Positions 48,511 to 60,922 of a stretch of 64,000 nt of DNA are shown piece after piece (within the stretch, counting starts at the first letter, position 1; every line of letters starts with the position of its first letter). Position numbers and translations under genes: made by a program. The stretch is from positions 69,526,286 through 69,590,285 of the forward strand of contig CM034537.1 in NCBI GenBank assembly GCA_020002185.1. Direction: 5' to 3'. Source of the DNA: Paraescarpia echinospica (lineage: Eukaryota; Annelida; Polychaeta; Sabellida; Siboglinidae). The notes beneath the pieces are model-generated. The model was not told the DNA's origin. It did no database searches and worked only from the letters and a program-made list of their open reading frames with translations.

Positions 48511-48670
48511 TCACTGCGCCTGCCACTGAGAGTGAACCTTCGTCAAAGCGGGAGACACGGATAAGCGTGGCCCATTCCGGGCAGGCAAGAACGCGGAGGT
48601 CTTTTGGTGCACGCGGTAACGGCTCATATAGCGACGACGGAATGATTGCAATCGTTTGGTAATTAGGCAT
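48511..48670 (-). CDS. Unrecognised exon-like frame, possible terminal exon
   Basis: A strong acceptor (ccgtttaatttcag) precedes 48670 on the minus strand. With one base taken from a preceding exon the frame is open for 52 codons to TGA at 48511. It includes TKRLQSFRRRYMSRYRVHQK and FLPARNGPRLSVSPALTK, a basic sequence I do not recognise. Alternatively it ends at the internal donor ACGAAG|gttcac. The ATG right at the acceptor opens another frame (MPNYQTIAIIPSS), so the reading is uncertain. Confidence 0.25.
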
Positions 48671-49177
48671 CTGAAATTAAACGGATACGCTTTGTGCGTG
48701 TAGGAACGCATCGGTGCAACGTTAACCAGAGCGCAACCCGTGAAGTATTATTATATCCATACACTATTATAGATCGTGCAATCTGATTCCGCGGCTCAAA
48801 CGACGGTCATTGTTCCATCGCCGTTGTTAATCAGATCAGCACTAATGCACCGTCGATTGAAACTTCGATTATACGGCGCACGCCTCCGGTGCTACACCAA
48901 CGGATTATGTTCTCACCTGACGCCAGCGCCTAGACAAAAACTCGTCGGACGCACTTTGATTTGCCTTCGCTGCACTATGCTGTTCTGGGTACGCCTTTTG
49001 TGGCGTTGTACGAGGCATTTGGCGCTGTTGTTGACAACAATGACAGGCCTATACAAAGTACTACACACGCCGGGTGTAGCGCGTGCCATATTGGCGCCCA
49101 CGCCCGCTAATTCCTAATTACATGTGTGGCAATGCATAGTTAACTAATTAATGCGGGACGTGTCACCACATCGCTTG

Positions 49178-49186
49178 TTTATAAAG
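49178..49186 (+). promoter_or_regulatory. TATA-box-like element
   Basis: TTTATAAAG followed by a GC-richer stretch resembles a core promoter on the plus strand. No downstream exon is assigned. Confidence 0.2.
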
Positions 49187-49930
49187 AGTGTGCTCGCACA
49201 GGAAGCGAGCCATACTGAGCGAGTGTGGTGATAACACGAACACGCGAAACCATAAAACAAAGCATTCACGGTTAAACGTTTTCTACCAAGTGGATATCCA
49301 ATCTAGACTTTAACCGCTGCACGTGTATCTAACACTGTTGTTGTGTTTTTAAAGCTGAATCACATGGCGTGTACATATTTACAACACATTTCGGGGAAAC
49401 GACAGGGGAACGATTCACTACAATTTTGACTACGCAGACAATCATGCAATGTAAATTGATACTATTATTGCCACGAACATTTTCGATCAGTTTTAACGCT
49501 ATATCTTATAATATATAGACCAGTGCCAAACTGAAGAAACAATAGTAGAAAAGTGAACTTGTTCAACAATGGAATGACGTCACGTGAAGTGATCAACTAT
49601 GGACTGAGGGCAGTGAACGGCACTTGCTGGTACGAATGTAGACTAATGATTATGTGATAGAAAGGTACAAACTACACAACGTGAATATCGGCTTCCTTTG
49701 TCATCCAATGATTCACGTGCGCTTTGGAAACAGATCTGAACATTAGGAATCGGTGAAGACCGAAGGTGGGATGCGTCTTTGTTATGACACCTCTTCTGAC
49801 CAGGGCTTGTGATCTACAGTTCTCTCTATTGCTAGATGCAATAGACCGATAACGATCGGTCGATGTTTTAAGAATCGACAAGTCAACAAGAACATCGTGT
49901 ACAAACACAAACACCTGGTAGTGTAGTCCA
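49187..49930. other. Stretch without a recognised gene
   Basis: Nothing supported. Confidence 0.45.
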
Positions 49931-49934
49931 CGAA

Positions 49935-49993
49935 GTGTGTGTATGTGTGTGTGTGTGTGCGCGCGCGTGCGCGCGTGCGTGCGTGAGTGCGTA
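49935..49993. repeat. Alternating purine-pyrimidine (TG/CG)n tract
   Basis: TGTGTG changes into GCGCGCGCGTGCGCGCGTGC and then GTGC. The alternating pattern could adopt Z-DNA. Confidence 0.85.
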
Positions 49994-50384
49994 CATATAA
50001 TAAAATAATCAATAACTCGGATGTGTCCCCAACACTGCGTTTCACGAGTCACACAATAAATGACAATGTAATCACAGCGGTAGCGTTTACGTCGCCGGGT
50101 AATATCCCATAATATAGGTAGTGTAGAACTAAACTGTATGATACTGTTTGGTTTAGGCCCTACCTTTTATTTTCTGTAAAACTATTAAAAATGCATTTGC
50201 ATTATTCCAAACATTGATTATGCTGCATTCACTCTACACATAATCTGCCTACAGGCTCTGTAGTAAAAATGAAGTGATGCCATCTGACGACAAGAGTGAA
50301 ACCACAATTTATCCGCAGCCAGAATCTTGTGGGCGACAATCGGTGGCGCCACACTACGGAGTCTGAATACGCGAGGCTACGATG

Positions 50385-50485
50385 ATCGTGAGTTGCATTT
50401 GGTGTACTGCGTTTGCACGACCATACGCAATACGCAAAAACGAAACCGGAACATACTTTCAGACCGGAACTTACTTTTGACACGC
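50385..50485 (-). repeat. Dispersed repeat of unknown class, copy 2
   Basis: The minus strand matches 3925-4020 (CTGAAAGTATGTTCCGGTTT and CGTTTTTGCGTATTGCG). Confidence 0.55.
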
Positions 50486-50489
50486 TTCA

Positions 50490-51510
50490 ACGCTACTAAA
50501 ATTCACACAAGTATAGAACGACTAATCACTAGATGTCAGCACTAACGGGGATCTCTCAGGTATTAATAACTAGCTTACACTGATAAACGAAGCAGCAAAC
50601 CAAGCCCAGCTGTCACACGTTATCACCTATAATACTTTTGATCTTAAGCTCGTTTTTGCAGACCACTTACGTTCTGCAGTCACGAATTACGATATGCTAA
50701 ATATGTCCATGTGAAGCGAACGAACAGTCACAGTAGCATATTTTGGATAATGGCTCACCAGCAGCAGCAGCAAACATATGGTAGTCAATAACTCCAAATA
50801 ACTACAAATTAATTGTTTGAAACGAGTTGCCAGTTGGTAGATCAGAGATTAGTGGACCTCGACACCTGGGCAGATATACTGTCAGATTGACTCCAACGTT
50901 AACGTATGATAGATTATAACTATTAATCTACAGTTGGTTAAGGGCTACACATATATCCGTATAACTCGTGCAACCTAACTAATGTGTCGTCAGAATACAA
51001 TAAAATGAAATTAAAACATTTACGCAAAAATACAGTAGTCAAAATGATGTAAGCTGATCGACATTGATTTGATTTAATATTTTAACTAACAGGTATCCGC
51101 GTTTGCGCAGAACAATTAGAAGTATATACGGACATTTGAAGATATGCTACAAACGCCTCTCAACTTCAGACGGGAATTACATTTTAGACCTCAGCTGATG
51201 TATTTTTCGTAAAAACAGAACTTGGTATGTGGTGACGCAGACACCTACTGACAGACGACACGTGGACCGCCGGCCGATGACAACAACAGCCCACGTCGCC
51301 ACGACGAGAGATCGCCGTACATAAACAAACGAGCTACTTTGAACTATCGGAACAATACTCGGAAGCGAGATGGCTGCCAACGACGCAAAATAAATTCGAT
51401 TAGCTGTGTGCTACAATTACTTGTTAATTGCACTGATCTGGTGAGACGTACTGCGGGCACGGCTGGACATTTTCTGTTTACACCAAACACACACGTGTCG
51501 TAGTCATTAT
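50490..51510. other. Stretch without a recognised gene; possible promoter at its right end
   Basis: No exon supported. The 51230-51400 part is GC-richer, with a short plus-strand ATG frame of seven codons at 51370. Confidence 0.4.
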
Positions 51511-51514
51511 TAAG

Positions 51515-51523
51515 ATGGCACAG
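51515..51523 (+). CDS. Candidate start exon (ATGGCACAG) with strong donor
   Basis: ATG in good context (A at -3, G at +4) is followed after nine bases by a consensus donor, CAG|gtaagc. This is how many animal genes begin, but only three codons precede the donor and no second exon was found, so the support is slight. Confidence 0.25.
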
Positions 51524-51647
51524 GTAAGCTACATCATCTTAGCAATTTGACAGTAGTTATTCACACAATTGGACAGAGCAGGGAATGCGTTCTCTTGTTC
51601 GCAAATTCATATAATTCTGACGGCTGCTATTCGTTGACAGGCCATTG

Positions 51648-51752
51648 GCAGTCCACCAGTTGTCGACTGACTGTCCACTGGTCGTCGACTGACTGTCCAC
51701 TGGTTGTCGACTGAATGTCCACCAGTTGTCGACTGACTGTCCACTGGTTGTC
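51648..51752. repeat. 22-bp minisatellite, about 4.5 copies
   Basis: Units of 'ctggttgtcgactgactgtc' plus ca, with CCAGTTG/CTGGTCG variants. Confidence 0.85.
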
Positions 51753-51754
51753 CA

Positions 51755-53670
51755 ATGGTTTCCATTAACTATATTTCCAATTAGAATACAGATACGCCGT
51801 AAGATAAGGAGCCACCACTGTTGATTTCAATCTACAACGGATCTTTGTAAGTATGCATAATTGTCAAATGAACATTCGTTGCTCATTAGCTCTGTAACTG
51901 TAGAACAAACGCCATCTTACTTATGTAGTTTAACCAAAAGCAATATAGTTTTAAACACCATTCAAATAAATTCTGCTTGTTTTTTTCACCATAAAAACAA
52001 ATGGTAACTTTGGCAGAATGACTGTTCGACTGTGCCAAGAAAGAATGCTGAAATATTAGCAATAACAACGACGCTGGCTTTACACCGCGTTAATCTGGAT
52101 ACGTCAACAATGTATTATAAATGTTTTGGCACTAAGGTGATGGACAATGTAATATTACTCGTTTTGGGGATTCTTTGTCGCGACGATTGCAGTGTTCACA
52201 CGTGTACACGGGATGCTCATATCCGTCCACAACAGACTTGTAGACGTCCATATCAGATACACCTTACTAGACGCACCTTTGAACACTTGATAATGGTGTT
52301 CACATTTTGTATGGTTATTTTATCACGATCGAGACAATCAACACCGTTTGATTTCAGTTTGAAGCATTGGCTAAAACATTACGTTACAAAATTTGGTTTA
52401 TACCATTGTTCAAATGGGTCAACGGTATACGTGTTGAGTTGCACTTAAACTGCATCGGCATCTGATTACATTAAAAATGTGGTGTGTGTAAATTTGTATA
52501 TACATATCTTCTTTTGTCAAGGATAATGTAAAACAAATCGGCGTTTTACGTTGTCCCCTTTATTTTTAAAGGTATGAATGGTCATAAGGGGAGATGATGT
52601 TAGTATACATTACATTTAATTACATTTGTTAGTATACAATACATTTAGAAAGGCCAGCTCCTGACCAAAACTCGTGAGATAATTAAATATAAATGTTTGT
52701 ATTCAGTAAAATACTTGTTATGTTCCCAAAGCATGACATATTCTAAACCACAAAATATATTAGGCCTAGCTTATTTGTATTTTCAATGCGTGAAGTCATG
52801 GTGACTTCAGCTTCAATGAAAGGGTACCGCCGTCAATGAAGAGGTGTCTTTTCACCGAGTAATTTGAAGTAAAATGAAGTCTTGACGTTTTGCTATAACA
52901 ATTATTTACCTAACCATTTTACTGCTGCCTCCCAAGTATACGCTACCGCTAGTTGCAGTGTTGATCATTTCTTCGGTGTCGATAGCGGCTACGGGTGAGG
53001 TTTATAGACGCCAAATATAGAAGGTCGGACGAGCGGGCGAGGATCACCACATTATAAACCGACGTCAAACACGCGCTAACAGCTGCAACACTGTCAATTA
53101 ATGTACTTCCAGGAACGTCGGTCTCGGGAACAACCTTGAATGAAAACAAAACCATCGATGAAGATGCGTGGCTTTACTTAAGTAATACTACACTTAGTGT
53201 TCTACAACCCGCATATCACATTTTTAGCACACACGACATATTACTATAAATCGTTGTAGGCGCTGACTGAGTGAAATTAAGCCCGGCATTGGTTGTAATG
53301 TATTCGACACTATCCACTGCCCGTGGTTGGTTTGTTGTCACTTGTCATACATTTTCCTTATCATGGATTTTACCTTATGAACATTTAGAGAGACTACATT
53401 CTGACTTAATTCGGACATTTAATTTCGTTGAAGATATAGGCATGAAGATATAAAATATATCCTGCACTTGCTTCGTGTTCTCCACGTTCACGTCTCAAGC
53501 ACATCGATGTATTTGTGACTTGCGCAGGAACACAAAGCAAAGCAATAAAATATAACATTAGATAAATGGCAACAAGCATGATGATTATTCTGAGATGTTA
53601 CACATAATATAGTGAGACATGGCACAACATGATTGTCTTTCCAGTTTCACACGTTCACCCATATGTGGCT
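51755..53670. other. AT-rich stretch without a recognised gene
   Basis: An open frame at 52032-52448 (138 codons) has no splice context or family motif and is not called. Nothing else is supported. Confidence 0.5.
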
Positions 53671-53683
53671 ACTTTCACCCTTC

Positions 53684-55084
53684 CACCCAGTGCCAATCCA
53701 CACCCACCCAGTGCCCATCCACTCCTACTCAGTACCCATCCACACCCACCCAGTGCCCATCCCACCCATTCAGTACCCATACACACTCACCCAGTGCCCA
53801 TCCACACCCACCCAGTGCCCATCCCACCCACTCAGTACCCATCCCATCCACCCGTACCCATCCACACCCATCCAGTGCCCATCCACACCCACTCAGTACC
53901 CATCCACACTCACCCAGTGCCCATCCACCCCATCCAATGCCCGTCCACACTCACCCAGTGCCCATCCACACCCACCCAGTGCCCATCCCACCCATTCAGT
54001 ACCCATCCACACCCATCCAGTGCCCATCCACACCAACCTAGTGCCCACCCACCCTCACCCAGTGCACATCCATACCAACCCTGTGCCTATCCAAAAAACA
54101 CCCAGTGCTCATCCAAACCCACCGTGTGCCCATCCACAACCACCCAGTGCCCATCCACACTCACTTAGTACCCACCCACACCCATCCAGTGCTCATCCAC
54201 AACCACCCAGTTCCCATCCACACCCACTCAGTGCCCATCCACAACCACCCAGTTCCCATCCACATCCATTCAGTACCCATCCACAACCACCCATTGCCCA
54301 TCCACACCCACTCAGTACACATACACACCCAATGCCCATCCACACCCACTCAGTACCCAGCCACACCCACCCAGTGCCTATCCACACCTAGTCAGTGCCC
54401 ATCCACACTCACTTAGTACCCATCAACACCCACCCAGTGCCCATCCTCACCCACTCAGTACCCATACACAACCACCGATTGCCCATCCACATCCACTCAG
54501 TCCCCATCCACACCCACCCAATGCCCATCCACACCCATTCAGTACCCATACACAACCACCCATTGCCCATCCACACCCATTTAGTACCCATCCACACCCA
54601 CCCAGTGCCCATCCACGCCAACCCAGTGGCCATCCACACCCACCCAGTGCCCATCCTTACCCACTCAGTACCCATACACAACCACCCATTGCCTATCCAC
54701 ATCCACTCAGTCCCCATCCACACCCACCCAATGCCCATCCATACCCACTCAGTACCCATACACAACCACCCATTGCCCATCCACACCCACTTAGTACCCA
54801 TCCACACCCACCCAGTGCCCATCCACGCCAACCCAGTGGCCATCCACACCCACCCAGTGCCCATCCTCACCCACTCAGTACCCATACACAACCACCGATT
54901 GCCCATCCACATCCACTCAGTACCCATCCACACCCACCCAATGCCCATCCACACCCACTCAGTACCCATACACAACCACCCATTGCCCATCCACACCCAC
55001 TTGGTACCCATCCACACTCACCCAGTGCCTATCCACACCCACCCAGTGCCTATCCACACCCACCCAGTGCCCATCCACGCCCAC
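53684..55084. repeat. 21-bp minisatellite with 210-bp higher-order unit
   Basis: Units of 'cccagtgcccatccacaccc' plus a occur about 66 times with many variants. In the right part a block of ten units (210 bp) is repeated nearly exactly three times, starting at about 54440, 54650 and 54860. Because 21 is divisible by three, several frames stay open for 180-260 codons (PVPIHTH-type repeats). These are judged non-coding because all three plus frames are open alike. Confidence 0.95.
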
Positions 55085-55089
55085 CTTCA

Positions 55090-56400
55090 CAATGCTCTCA
55101 TGGCTCTTACTCCGTTATCGGACTATGTGTGTTTTACAGCGGATGATGAGACATCCTTGTTGGTTTTTGTAGATCGATGCTAATGGTTGTATGACTTAAA
55201 ATAATAAAGACGTCTAGGTACATCAAGTATAATGTATAGTATATGTTATCATCTCGTTATTTTCATCTTAGTAAGATGCTTTACAAGTTTGTTATTAATC
55301 GAGCTGTGGCTCTTATCAAATTGGTCCAAATCGTCTTGGATTCTGCGCTAGCTGTTGCGAATCACGGCTACGTAATGTGTAGACGCACCCCAAGACGTCT
55401 AAGATCAGGACCTCGCGATAGGCAGTTGTGTACGTTGCCAAGCACGACGTTGTGATTGTGGCTCTATCAGCGTTGTGTTAGCGAGCGCCTCCCGTTGACG
55501 ACTAGCAGACCCGGCTGACAGCCGCTCCAGGGGCCACAGGGCCCGCCTCCTGCCTCCCGCCGACGCGGTCCATGCTCCGACGGGGTCAAACACCGAGACA
55601 AACAGTGAAACAGGGATGGCGTCTCAGTCTCCTCCCGGACCGGGTGTGTAGGAACGCCGTGGGTCGCCTTCACTAACGTATGGTGGCGATTGTGGATTGC
55701 ATTGTAGATGTACGTGGAACTTACCATTGAAGCAGAGTTGGTGAGTTGAGGCGCGAGACTCAAGTTTATTTTACTCGGTTTGTTACACTTATGTAAATGT
55801 CGACTAAATTTACCGCCACTGACCAGTAAGTAGGTCGGGTGTTTGGCTGGGAATGTGTGCTGAGGCAATAAGACTCAAGTGATTGTTGAGTATGAATATT
55901 TACTCGATGAATTATACTCAGTTGCAAATCGAATGTGTCTTGTGTTGTAAATGTTGTTCGATAACTACTAATGGGTTCACTAATCCGGACATCTGTAACC
56001 GCAACCGATTGAAGCAGCTTCGTGAAACCGAACACTTAACCGATAAAAGGGACATCGTAAACCGTGGATGGTGACACGGTGATCCCATGTCTTCACTGCC
56101 TACTCCCTACCGGGGGTGTATGCAGTCACGATGATACATATCGTATGTACCTAGTCATGTGTTACTTCTTCTGTAGTGAGTAACTTATTGTGTTCTAATA
56201 GGTGCGCATGTGACCATGCCACACACGTCCAAGAAGTAGTTGTAAGACCAATGTGACTTGTGTATTCACACTTCGTTTAAACACTTAAAATCAACGTGAT
56301 AATGGCATTCCCCAACTGTGGTGTTTTTCGTTGTCATATTGACAATCATCGTTACTGTCGCCGACATTGTTAGTCGTTGTCAACATCCTCATCATCATCA
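55090..56400. other. Stretch with an unclassified GC-rich block
   Basis: At 55470-55660 a GC-rich block is open on the minus strand for 133 codons (55467-55868) with no motif I recognise. On the minus strand, 'aaataaacttgagtctcgcg' near 55755-55780 resembles the end of an LTR, but no second copy or TG...CA ends could be defined. Confidence 0.4.
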
Positions 56401-56404
56401 TCGT

Positions 56405-56690
56405 TTCAGTTATAGAGCATCGGACTCGCAACTGAGAGAACCCTGGTTCGATTCCTCTTGCTGCCGTTTCGAAGCAGCCTGAGCAATTTCGTTCATTTCA
56501 CATTGCCTAAGTTCGTTCAGCTGTACAAACTGGTCATATCCAGTGGCGACAAATAATCTACCTTCGCTCCGTAATTGCAGCATAGCTGAATGATTCGAGA
56601 CGGTGTTCGAGTAAAAAAGTATGTTTGTGTGTAAAGAGTAAAGTGCTCTGAGCAATCACAAGGAATGAATACCGTGTTACGTAAAGACGT
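56405..56690 (+). mobile_element. tRNA-derived SINE, copy 6, plus orientation
   Basis: The head has TATAGAGCATCGGACTCGCA and B-box TGGTTCGATTCC at about 56442-56457. The body follows with CAGCCTGAGCAATTTCGTTC and the tail with GTAAAGTGCTCTGAGCAATC near 56640. It is diverged from the 30 kb copy but complete. Confidence 0.75.
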
Positions 56691-56949
56691 TTTCATTGGC
56701 AAATTCAGTAAATTTAGCTATATTTCGGGAAACATATATTTCCGAGACAGACAGATCTGCGGAATCACTCTAGCTGCATTCTGTCATCCCCGTTTGCCTG
56801 CACCGCAAGCGCACGCTTTACGTAAGGTGTGCCTGGAGTGGGCGTTGCGTACGCCCATCAATTGCAGAGACGTCATCGAAAGATTGGAAATAATCAAACA
56901 TATGTGACATAATTTAGAGACTGGAAAACGAAACATACATTACGGTACA

Positions 56950-57095
56950 TTTCATCATCATCTTCGTCGTGGTCGTCTTCATCACCATCATCATCTTCGT
57001 CGTGGTCGTCTTCATCACCATCATCATCTTCGTCATCTTCGTCATAGTCACCGTCGTCGTCACCGTCATCATCATAATTATCATCATCAATAAAA
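56950..57095. repeat. Simple repeat of TCATC/TCGTC triplets
   Basis: CATCATCATCTTCGTCGTGG-type triplets repeat, with one copy of a larger 48-bp block at 56958 and 57000. Confidence 0.8.
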
Positions 57096-57153
57096 CTATA
57101 ACGTTATCATCAATCAAACAACGAAATGTCATCATACATTATTACCATTGTTA

Positions 57154-57309
57154 TCACCATCGCTACCACCATGCCTGACATCGCTACCACCATGCCTGAC
57201 ATCGCTACCACCATGCCTGACATCGCTACCACCATGCCTGACATCGCTACCACCATGCCTAAGATCGCTACCACCATGCCTGACATCGCTATCACCATGC
57301 CTGACATCG
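57154..57309. repeat. 21-bp minisatellite, about 7 copies
   Basis: Units of 'accatgcctgacatcgctac' plus c. The open frame (TTMPDIA repeats) continues to 57578 on the plus strand, but without other support. Confidence 0.92.
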
Positions 57310-57925
57310 GGTGCACTGGCAGACTGTACACGACAATTCCGTATAGTTGTCACTTGAATATATCATTATGCATTCTGCAATGCTCTGAGCCACTCATCGT
57401 CAGCGGCACCAGCTACTGGAATGTGCACAGCTTACCCACGGAAAAAACATCAGAAAAATCTCAAAGATTTCCCACGTTTGTACCTACAACCCTCTGTGGC
57501 AGACTTATCAGACTACGTCGTCTCCACCTCCTACTCCTTATACTTATTGCCCACTTAGCGATTAAAAGGCTAAGTTAGGGGCGGGATAGGGCCCTATACG
57601 CCGCACTTAATAACGATACTCGATATGGCGGGTCAACATGCGGGGTCTTGGAGTTGAGACGGGAAGATAACAGTCTCCACACAAACGACACCCGAACGTT
57701 AACCCTTTGTTTACAAGTGCTGAGTAAACCGCAGAGTATTGTGTATTGTGGTATCCGCATCTTTTACATCTGCCTGCTTGGGGACGTGGAACTAGTGGAT
57801 TGAAGTCAATACAATGGCCTGGATTGTTCAATCCAATTGTAGTCGGATTTATCTGCAAATCAGTTGAACTTAATTTTACTGTACGCTGTACTGAAGAGTC
57901 GGTCTTAACACAGCTTGATTGTACA
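57310..57925. other. Stretch without a recognised gene
   Basis: The plus-strand frame of the 57.2 kb minisatellite runs to 57578 but has no recognisable domain. Confidence 0.45.
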
Positions 57926-57929
57926 AGGC

Positions 57930-59377
57930 TGATTCAAGTCTTTGTTCTACCTGGCTGATTTTAGTCTTGGTTCAACCTTATTACTTCATGTCTTAGTTCT
58001 ACCCGGCTTATTCAAGTCTTGGTTCTACCCGAATTATTCAAGTGTTGATTCTACTCGGCTTATTCAAGCCTTGATTCTAACCGGCTTATTCAAGTATTGG
58101 TTCTACCCGGCTGATTCAAGTATTGATTCTACCCTGATTATTCAAGTCTTGATTCTACCCGGCTTTTTCATATATTTGTTTCATCCGGCTTATTCAAGTC
58201 TTGATTCTTCACGGCTTATTCAAGTATTGGTTCTTCCCGGCTTATTCAAGTATTGGTTCTACCCGGTTTATTCAAGTCTTGGTTCTACCCGAATTATTCA
58301 AATCTTGATTCTACCCGGCTTATTCAGGTATTGGTTTTACCCGGTTGATTCTAGTCTTGGTTCAATCTTGATTATTGCTTCAAGTCTTGGTTTACACGGC
58401 TGATTCAAGTATCGGTTCTGCCCAGCTGATTCAAGTACTGGTTCTACCTAGATTATTCAAACCTTGATTCTACCCGGCTTTTTCAAGTATTGGTTCTACC
58501 CGGATTATTCAAGTCTTTGTTCTACCCGGATTATTCAAGTCTTGGTTCTACCCGAATTATTCAAGTGTTGATTCTACTCGGCTTATTCAAGCCTTGATTC
58601 TAACCGGCTTATTCAAGTATTGGTTCTACCCGGCTTATTCAAGTCTTGGTTCTACCCGGATTATTCAAGTCTTGATTCGGCCCGGCTTTTTTAAGTATTG
58701 GTTTTACCTGGCTTATTCAAGTCTTGATTCTTCCCGGCTTATTCAAGTATTGGTTCTACCCGGCTGATTCAAATATTGGTTCTACTCAGATTATTCAAGT
58801 CTTGATTCTACCCGGCTTTTTCATATATTGGTTTCACCCGGCTTATTCAAGTCTTGATTCTTCACGGCTTATTCAAGTATTGGTTCTTCCCGGCTTATTC
58901 AAGTATTGGTTCTACCCGGTTGATTCAAGTCTTGGTTCTACCCGAATTATTCAAATCTTGATTCTACCCGGCTTATTCAAGTATTGGTTTTACCCGGTTG
59001 ATTCTAGTCTTGGTTCAATCTTGATTATTGCTTCAAGTCTTAGTTTACACGGCTGATTCAGGTATCGGTTCTGCCCGACTGATTCAAGTATTGGTTCTAC
59101 CCAGATTATTCAAGCCTTGTTTCTACCCGGCTTTTTAAGTCTTGGTTCTACCCGGATTATTCAAGTCTTGGTTCTACCCGGATTATTCAAGTCTTGATTC
59201 TATCCGGCTTATTCAAGTATTGGTTCTACCCGGTTGATTCTAGTCTTGGTTCAGTCTTAATTATTGCTTCAAGACTTGGTTCTATACGGCTGATTCAAGT
59301 ATTTGTTCTACACGGATGATTCAGGTGTTGGTTGTAACCGGCATATTTAAGTATTGGTTCTACCCGGTTGACTCAAG
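57930..59377. repeat. About 26-bp minisatellite with 653-bp higher-order duplication
   Basis: Roughly 55 units of 'gattattcaagtcttggttc' plus tacccg, with many variants. The block at 58151-58400 is repeated at 58804-59053, a step of 653 bp (about 25 units). Open frames in it (LIQVLVLPGLFKYWFYP type) come from the repeat. Confidence 0.95.
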
Positions 59378-59379
59378 TC

Positions 59380-60075
59380 ATTTTGCTGGTACTGTTCCAG
59401 AAGGAACGTGGTGAGACAGTTCTTTAGGCCTACTTGGCAACAGAAGCATGGATTAAAAAGACAAGAGCGATAATGCCAGATTTATACAATGCTATACACG
59501 CGTCTGATTTATAGGTAATACGAAAAAGCCGATACGTAACTGATGCTATAATGGTTATGTGTCGTGAACGGCTTGTTGGTGACGTTGTACTGTATGCCTG
59601 CACATAACAACATTTGTTCTTAACTATACCATTTGTGACCGCAGAAAGTGCCCTTTTGGAATAATGCCACCCACCGGCACTCCCTTGACAGGCAGTGATC
59701 GTGATGACGTATGTCACCCCGTTGACGCACGTCAGGAGACATTCACAGTAAATTAAATCACTGTTTAGAAAAGGTTCGAATTCCAGAGTGACATTCCATG
59801 AGATTACGTTACATTGCGATGAAATGTTTCACCGATGACCAAACGAATGGCATTAGCGTCAGACGTCGACGTGGTTGTTTGCCATGTATTGCTCGAATAG
59901 GCTTTCATGTGAAAACCTATGTGTGTATATGTAAAGTATGGCACGGAATCAATTCTATCAATATAACGGATACCAAGTTGTGGGAACGCATGTGATACAA
60001 AAAATTATTTTATACGAATATAAAGACAATACTAATTATATATTATTCTACATAAATGTCACACCAGCAATCTTC
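59380..60075. other. Stretch without a recognised gene
   Basis: Nothing supported on either strand. Confidence 0.5.
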
Positions 60076-60079
60076 GACG

Positions 60080-60440
60080 ATATAATAATAATAATAATAA
60101 CTTTATTTAGACACTAAAATCTAAAATAAATATATTATAAATATATATTAGTTAATTAATAAATAATAAATAATTACAGTAATGCATTATTAGTTTCAAT
60201 TAAAATTTCAAATAATAAAATAAATATGGGGTATGACGACTAAAATATAAAATTATGACGACTAAACATTAAAAGCGAGTTTAAAGTAGTGTGTAATAAG
60301 ACTAGCTTTAACTGTGTCCATGCACTGAATCAGTCGTAAAATCTTCGGGCAACGCATTCCAGACAGGCCTTGTTAATAAGTCCACTTTTTAAAACGGGCA
60401 AAAGCAGCACTAAGCCTACGTTTCAGCAACACAACAGAAC
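60080..60440 (-). mobile_element. LINE 3' end with (TTA)n tail
   Basis: On the minus strand the sequence near 60375-60280 reads LSGMRCPKILRLIQCMDTVK then ASLITHYFKLAF. That is the W-N-x-LP ... MDTFKxxLKTHYFKxAF end of a non-LTR retrotransposon. The element ends with (TTA)n at about 60082-60102. Confidence 0.7.
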
Positions 60441-60444
60441 CGTT

Positions 60445-60835
60445 CGTCCATCTCTCACGAGAACCACAGCATCGTCATGCTAATGCCGACTGACACCTGG
60501 AAGAGGACCTCGTTATAACAAGCTGTGGTAAAGTATGTTGGAGCGTCATGCATATCAAGTTCGTCACACCCAATGGTGGCCCTGGATACATTGTATGGAG
60601 CAGTTACATGGGGTGTGTCTTGGTTACGTGACGATTAAAACAACTTTTGGCAAGTCTAATTATCTGCTGTCAGAGAGCAAGGCATTAACATAAAAGGGAA
60701 CATATATCCGAGTTCACTGTTGCATATGATGACACTGTTGAAAGAGTATAGAGCGTTATTCAATACTAGCAACTAATCACCTAATAGTGATTTGCTTGTT
60801 TTGTTTATAACGAAAATTGAAAAGTGTAGTTTGAG
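60445..60835. other. Stretch without a recognised gene
   Basis: Nothing supported. Confidence 0.45.
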
Positions 60836-60847
60836 ATTGTGGGTAGG

Positions 60848-60875
60848 GTGTGTGTGTGTTTGCGTGCGTGCGTGC

Positions 60876-60921
<46 letters not shown>

Positions 60922-60922
60922 G
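60848..60922. repeat. (GT)n microsatellite with GTGC units
   Basis: GTGTGT, then GCGTGCGTGCGT, then about 20 GT repeats. Confidence 0.95.

Noticed and set aside
48776..49117. 113-codon plus-strand frame
   Set aside because: No domain; the opposite strand is also open, as expected from local base composition.
52032..52448. 138-codon plus-strand frame
   Set aside because: AT-rich codons, no splice context and no domain; likely chance.
55405..56035. Possible LTR or coding block
   Set aside because: An AATAAA-containing end resembles an LTR, but no paired copy, terminal TG/CA or primer site could be shown.
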